Assembly (NCBI GenBank): GCA_003952965.2 | Contig: CM025849.1 | Coordinates: 28,320,972 to 28,384,971 of the forward strand | Direction of reading: 5' to 3' | Source of the DNA: Morella rubra | Taxonomy: Eukaryota > Streptophyta > Magnoliopsida > Fagales > Myricaceae | Length of the DNA stretch: 64,000 bases | The notes under the pieces: generated by a model | The model's database searches: none | Told to the model about the DNA's origin: nothing | The model's input: only the letters and a program-made list of their open reading frames with translations | Position numbers and translations under genes: made by a program | Shown here: positions 60,110-64,000 of the stretch, piece by piece | How positions within the stretch are numbered: position 1 is the stretch's first letter | Layout of the letters: the number at the start of each line of letters is the position of its first letter

Positions 60110-61945
60110 GGATGAATGGAAAGCAAATAGTTCTTGGTAAGCAGCGACAATAATGCCTTCCTCGACTGCGATCAACTCAATGACTCGTCTTGCCAGTGAC
60201 ACCATTGTTTCTACATCTTCAGTCCCCGCAGCTATATATAGGAGGCAACCAGCAAAAGAAAATCAAATTAACAGCAGGGTCTGGATCAACAATATACATG
60301 CATTTGACGCAAACATTTGATGAAGTAACAACAAAAACAGCAAACGTTGAAAATGAGGTCAAAGATTTTTAAGGAGAAGATTGAGGAGTTTGATTTGATA
60401 AGAAAGTACACAGAATTCCTCGGGAATTATAGAGGAAGAAAAAAATTGCAAATATAAAGAGTGTTAATGTGAGTCTATGCTAAGCTATGGAAAAAAGATA
60501 TGAATTCATCAAATCAAATACACAGAAATTAAGAAGTTAGTGGGGTCTCTTTTATTAGATAAAAGACGTAGCTCAATGGAGAATGAGTACTTACCGGGAA
60601 CTGGAATTAGAACCGCCAAAAGTAACAAAAGCAGTAACGCAGTTAGTGGCCGGCCGGTGAGCTTCTTCTGCCTCTTCCATCATGATGCCTCACACTTCAG
60701 CAATGTCAATTTCAAGTTAATAGCAATTTCTTTAACAACGTATTATTTTTCTTCTTTTTTTTTTCTTTGTCGCCGGGGGGAATTAATTTGTCAAAATTCT
60801 ACACCACATTTAGGGACTTGTGGTGAAATTTAGCCTACTATAGGCCCACTTTGATTTAGAACTCAAATTTATACAGATTTAACCAAATGTGTTGTTTCCT
60901 ATTTAATAAAGTAACAAAAAAAACAATCAAGAGTGTTAATAATTATGATTTGATGAGAAAGGAAACATAATTCCTTAAGCATATGCATCCTCAAAAAGAC
61001 TGGAATAATTCTGAAGCAAGAAAAAATATTGCAAATGAAGAGTGTTAATTAATGTGAGTCAGTGTTAACCGATGGAAAAAAAAGTTCTGTGTTCAGCAAA
61101 TCAAAAATAGAAAGAAGTGTTGTTTTAATAGATAAAAGTGAAAGTCTGTGGGGAAATTAAATTTATCAAATAATATTGTGAATTTTCAAGAAATTGTTGT
61201 CTCGGCTACCAAATATTCTACCAGCTCTTTTGGATTCACACCTCAGAGCCGCCTATAGGGCTTCTAATTTCACAATTATGATGGCTAACCTTTAGCATAT
61301 TTATCTTTCCATTGCACTGTATTCCACAGTAGACTATAGGAGCAGAAAATTATATTGATAAAAATCCTAGCTCATTTAATTATTACTCGCTGTCTTTGAT
61401 TCCTTAATTATTGGCGTGACTTTTTAACAATGTTACTCAATAATATTTATATAGACATCTCTCATGACATAAGTGAATACCTAACGATAAATACAACAAT
61501 AATATCTGCAATACCTGCAGGAGTAAATTATAATCTGAAAATTTCTCAAACAATTATTGGAAACATGATTTTGTGCAGTACATGTATCTAACAAAAAAGA
61601 TGAATAGGTCCGTAGAGGGAGAATGACTTACCAGGAAATTTAATTAGTAGATCCCAAAATAAACAAAAGCAGCATTAATGCAGTCAGTGGCCAGTGAGCT
61701 TAATGTTCTGCAATTTTGTGCATGACTACTTAATTAGTGGAAAAGAAGTTTCCAGCTTTGAGTTTACTTCTACCTCATCATGCCAAAAGCAGATTCAGCT
61801 TTGGCGTGACTCTCCCTCCTCATATTGCCTTGCACGTCTGCAATGTCAAGTTGGTGTCAGGACGATCAATTCAAGTCTCCACTCCAGGTGGTACATAAGA
61901 TAATATATAAGACAAGTATTACCTTTCTTGAACACTAAGGTCGAT
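60110..61945 (-). other. TNL-E downstream exon segments
   Basis: On the minus strand: an exon-like segment ending at donor CCG|GTAAGTA (60595) that encodes LTGRPLTALLLLLLLAVLIP, a strongly hydrophobic 18-20 residue run after a basic KRQKK; a terminal exon (about 60140-60232) following acceptor CTATAG and reading GTEDVETMVSLARRVIELIA; and a diverged relative of the hydrophobic segment at 61625-61700 (WPLTALMLLLFILG). The hydrophobic and terminal segments join in phase. Whether TNL-E transcripts include them is unknown, because its C-JID frame stops at 62170. The remainder (60740-61620) is AT-rich with no gene seen. Confidence 0.45.
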
Positions 61946-62169
61946 CGATGATAGAAAGTACTCTGCAGTAAAATTTATTTCAATTTTTGTAATTGCTCAA
62001 CCAGTCTCGGAATACACTGTGCCGCACATATACAGGTGTGCAAAGGCCTATTCCATCGGATAGGCATAACAGAAAAATATTCTAGAAGATTGTATACAAT
62101 GCTTGGTCTTTATCAAGCGGTGCTGGTACAGAATGTTCTGAGGTGGATAAGTCTTCATCAGTTGATTCA

Positions 62170-64000
62170 CTAACAGTCGATGAAAGGGAGAGGAGGTATC
62201 ACACCAAGATTTCTGTTTCCAAAATAATAAAGATGTCTATAGAATTCGTGTTCTAAACCACGAGGAGCAATGCTCCTAAAGAACTCCGAACCGTTATGCT
62301 CATATACCAGACGCGCCCCCTGGTTTTTGATCTTCACTTCCGGGGGATTATATCCGGAGATTTCACAGCGTGTTGTGATATGAATTGTAATGGAGCTCAA
62401 TTTATCCAAATTCTTGAACTGTTCCGGAAACCACTGGGCTGGGATATAAACCCAAATTCCCCTTGCCGAACGATATTGAGGAACACGGAAAAATAGGCAT
62501 CTTGATGGAAGTTTTCGATCATTCGTCTCAAATTTACAATTAAAATGGACACGGCTCGAACGGAAAGGAAGAGTACTGTCCCCATGACTCTTCAGAAAGG
62601 ACAGACCCAATAATGACAGAGAGCCATGTACTTCATAATCAATAAACATGGCACAACCAATCCACTTCCTATTGTGTTCCGGATCTGGAAGCTGGATTAT
62701 ATCCGAAGGACCACTGCCTGTATTGTAGAACCACTCTGGTATTCCACTAATTGTCAACAAAGATCCATGCATTACCTTGGTACCAACAGTACTACTTGTC
62801 TCCTACAAAATGAAAATGAAAACGAAAAGAAGATCAGATATTAAAATTGCATTGCTTTGAGCAATGTGAATTTCCCCGAAACTTTTCAAGCTATTACCAC
62901 ATGCGCGTGCTGAAAAGAAAGAGAGAAATAGTCTAATAGAGATCAGGAAACTTGCCTCGTCCTCGAAGCCTCCACTTCCCATTTCCACGTGTAGAATACT
63001 GGAGGATTCCGGTGACAAATAAAAGGTCCCTTCACAACCTCCTCTACTGAAACACCGTAACGATAATGAACGACGAGGTGCAATATCCCTGAATCCACTT
63101 ACTCTTAAGGTCTTTATGCTCATCGGGAATAAATTGGGTGATGGTTGTATTAATGCAGTGATTTCATCTGCATAAAGCTCCTCTAGACACTTCATGCTAC
63201 TCAAGTCTGGAAATTTCCCAAGTGTGTAGCAACCCGACAATTGCAAAAATCTGAGACTTGACAAACCACACATATCACTAGGAAGGATTGAAAGCTTTTT
63301 GCAGTCTCGGAATGACAATGTGGAAAGGCCAGATAACATTGTGAATGATGATGGCACTTCTTTTATGGCCGTACCATCCAAATAAAGTAGTCTCAAAGAT
63401 GCCATATTTCCCACTACATCTGGAAATTTCTCCAGACTTGAACAATCAGAAAGTTTGAGATCTTCTAGAGACTCTAAGCTGATCTTGTCTGGAAGTCCTC
63501 TAAGATTTTCACACGAACTAAGATCTAGTTGTTTAAGCCGTTTGAGACCTCCAATTGATGGGTGGACCTTAGTCAAACTTTTGCAACCTTCAAGGTCTAT
63601 CGTCTCTAGATTTTGGGCTTTGGAAAAGTCCGGTGTTTCCATCAACCACTCTGAACCACTCAAGTCCAAGTATTTCAAGCTGCCTAAACTCTGGTAGAGA
63701 TTAATAAATAGTTATTGACTAAAAAGACATGACATCAACATTAAAAAGAAAAGACAAAAAGAACAAAAGAGGAACAATTTACATTCACATAGGTGAAAAT
63801 CTTACTTTATTTCCCTTCCAAAGTTGTTCGACGCTGCTACCACGCATCTTCAGTTCAACGAGATTGTTTGGGTGGAAATCCATAGGCAAATATTTAAAAG
63901 GAAACCCGGACCAATTCATAAGGCGCAACTCATTGGTCGGCATGGAATTTAATGTATCTTCATCCCATTCAACAGTGCTTAATTGTTTAGAAAAGTTATT
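62170..64000 (-). CDS. TNL-E: TIR-NBS-LRR receptor, 3' half, open in all visible exons
   Basis: Enters from the right edge. Visible exons: 63806-64000 (end of the LRR-onset exon, 'LRLMNWSGFPFKYLPMDF'), 62956-63690 (main LRRs) and 62170-62802 (C-JID, 211 codons with stop). The LRR exon starts SLGSLKYLDLSGSEWLMETP after acceptor CCAG and stays open for 245 codons through repeats such as LKRLKQLDLSSCENLRGLPD. It ends GFEDE at a GC donor (GAG|GCAAGT); paralogues use GAG|GTAAAAG. The C-JID exon reads HGSLLTISGIPEWFYNTGSG to GVIPPLPFIDC. It recognises effectors with LRR and C-JID surfaces by analogy with known TNLs. No frameshift was found, unlike every other unit. TIR and NB-ARC lie outside the window. 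Confidence 0.85.

Noticed and set aside
1-64000. tRNA, rRNA or CRISPR features
   Set aside because: No cloverleaf-like sequence, rRNA core or regularly spaced repeat with unique spacers was recognised; repeats here are transposon-type.

Overview
This window is nuclear DNA from a dicot plant. It is AT-rich and holds a head-to-tail cluster of TIR-NBS-LRR (TNL) immune-receptor genes, a class present in dicots and missing from grasses. All TNL units lie on the minus strand. The species cannot be named from the sequence; a woody rosid is only a guess. No tRNA, rRNA or CRISPR array was recognised.

Layout. 1-7300: transposon ground, with the C-terminal end of a CACTA transposase (DUF4216), an array of GATCGATCGG-type palindromes, a 1.4-kb Mutator-like foldback with a 10-bp target duplication, and an old Ty3/gypsy LTR relic. 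7300-17950: unit 0, the 3' half of a TNL. Its downstream flank is split by an insertion flanked by CAGAA, and that insertion is itself split by a CACTA element with both ends and a TCT duplication. 18234-22658: TNL-A, five exons, nearly complete but with two mutually compensating frameshifts. 22900-29650: unit X, a decayed copy that keeps its 3' end, interrupted by a foldback whose core is a very GC-rich hairpin. 30400-36282: TNL-B, a pseudogene. 36785-39400: its 5' flank, with a CACTA end and a small MITE. 39700-47122: TNL-C, complete in exon plan but with about five single-base frameshifts. 49278-58115: a CACTA element cut short, holding a 3.9-kb solo LTR and the start of a TNP2 transposase. 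58298-58786: TNL-D, a lone TIR exon. 59100-64000: TNL-E, which enters from the right edge and is open in every visible exon.

How the parts relate. The units share one plan: TIR exon, NB-ARC exon, short LRR-onset exon, main LRR exon, then a post-LRR (C-JID) exon. Downstream lies a conserved set of small exon-like segments, including a hydrophobic one and one beginning GTEDVETMVSLARRVIEL. Four units also carry the same plus-strand LINE fragment beyond their 3' end, so it was there before the duplications. MITEs present in one paralogue and absent from another give empty sites that order the events. TNL-E is the best candidate for a working receptor; A and C could be working only if their frameshifts are consensus errors; 0, X, B and D are broken.
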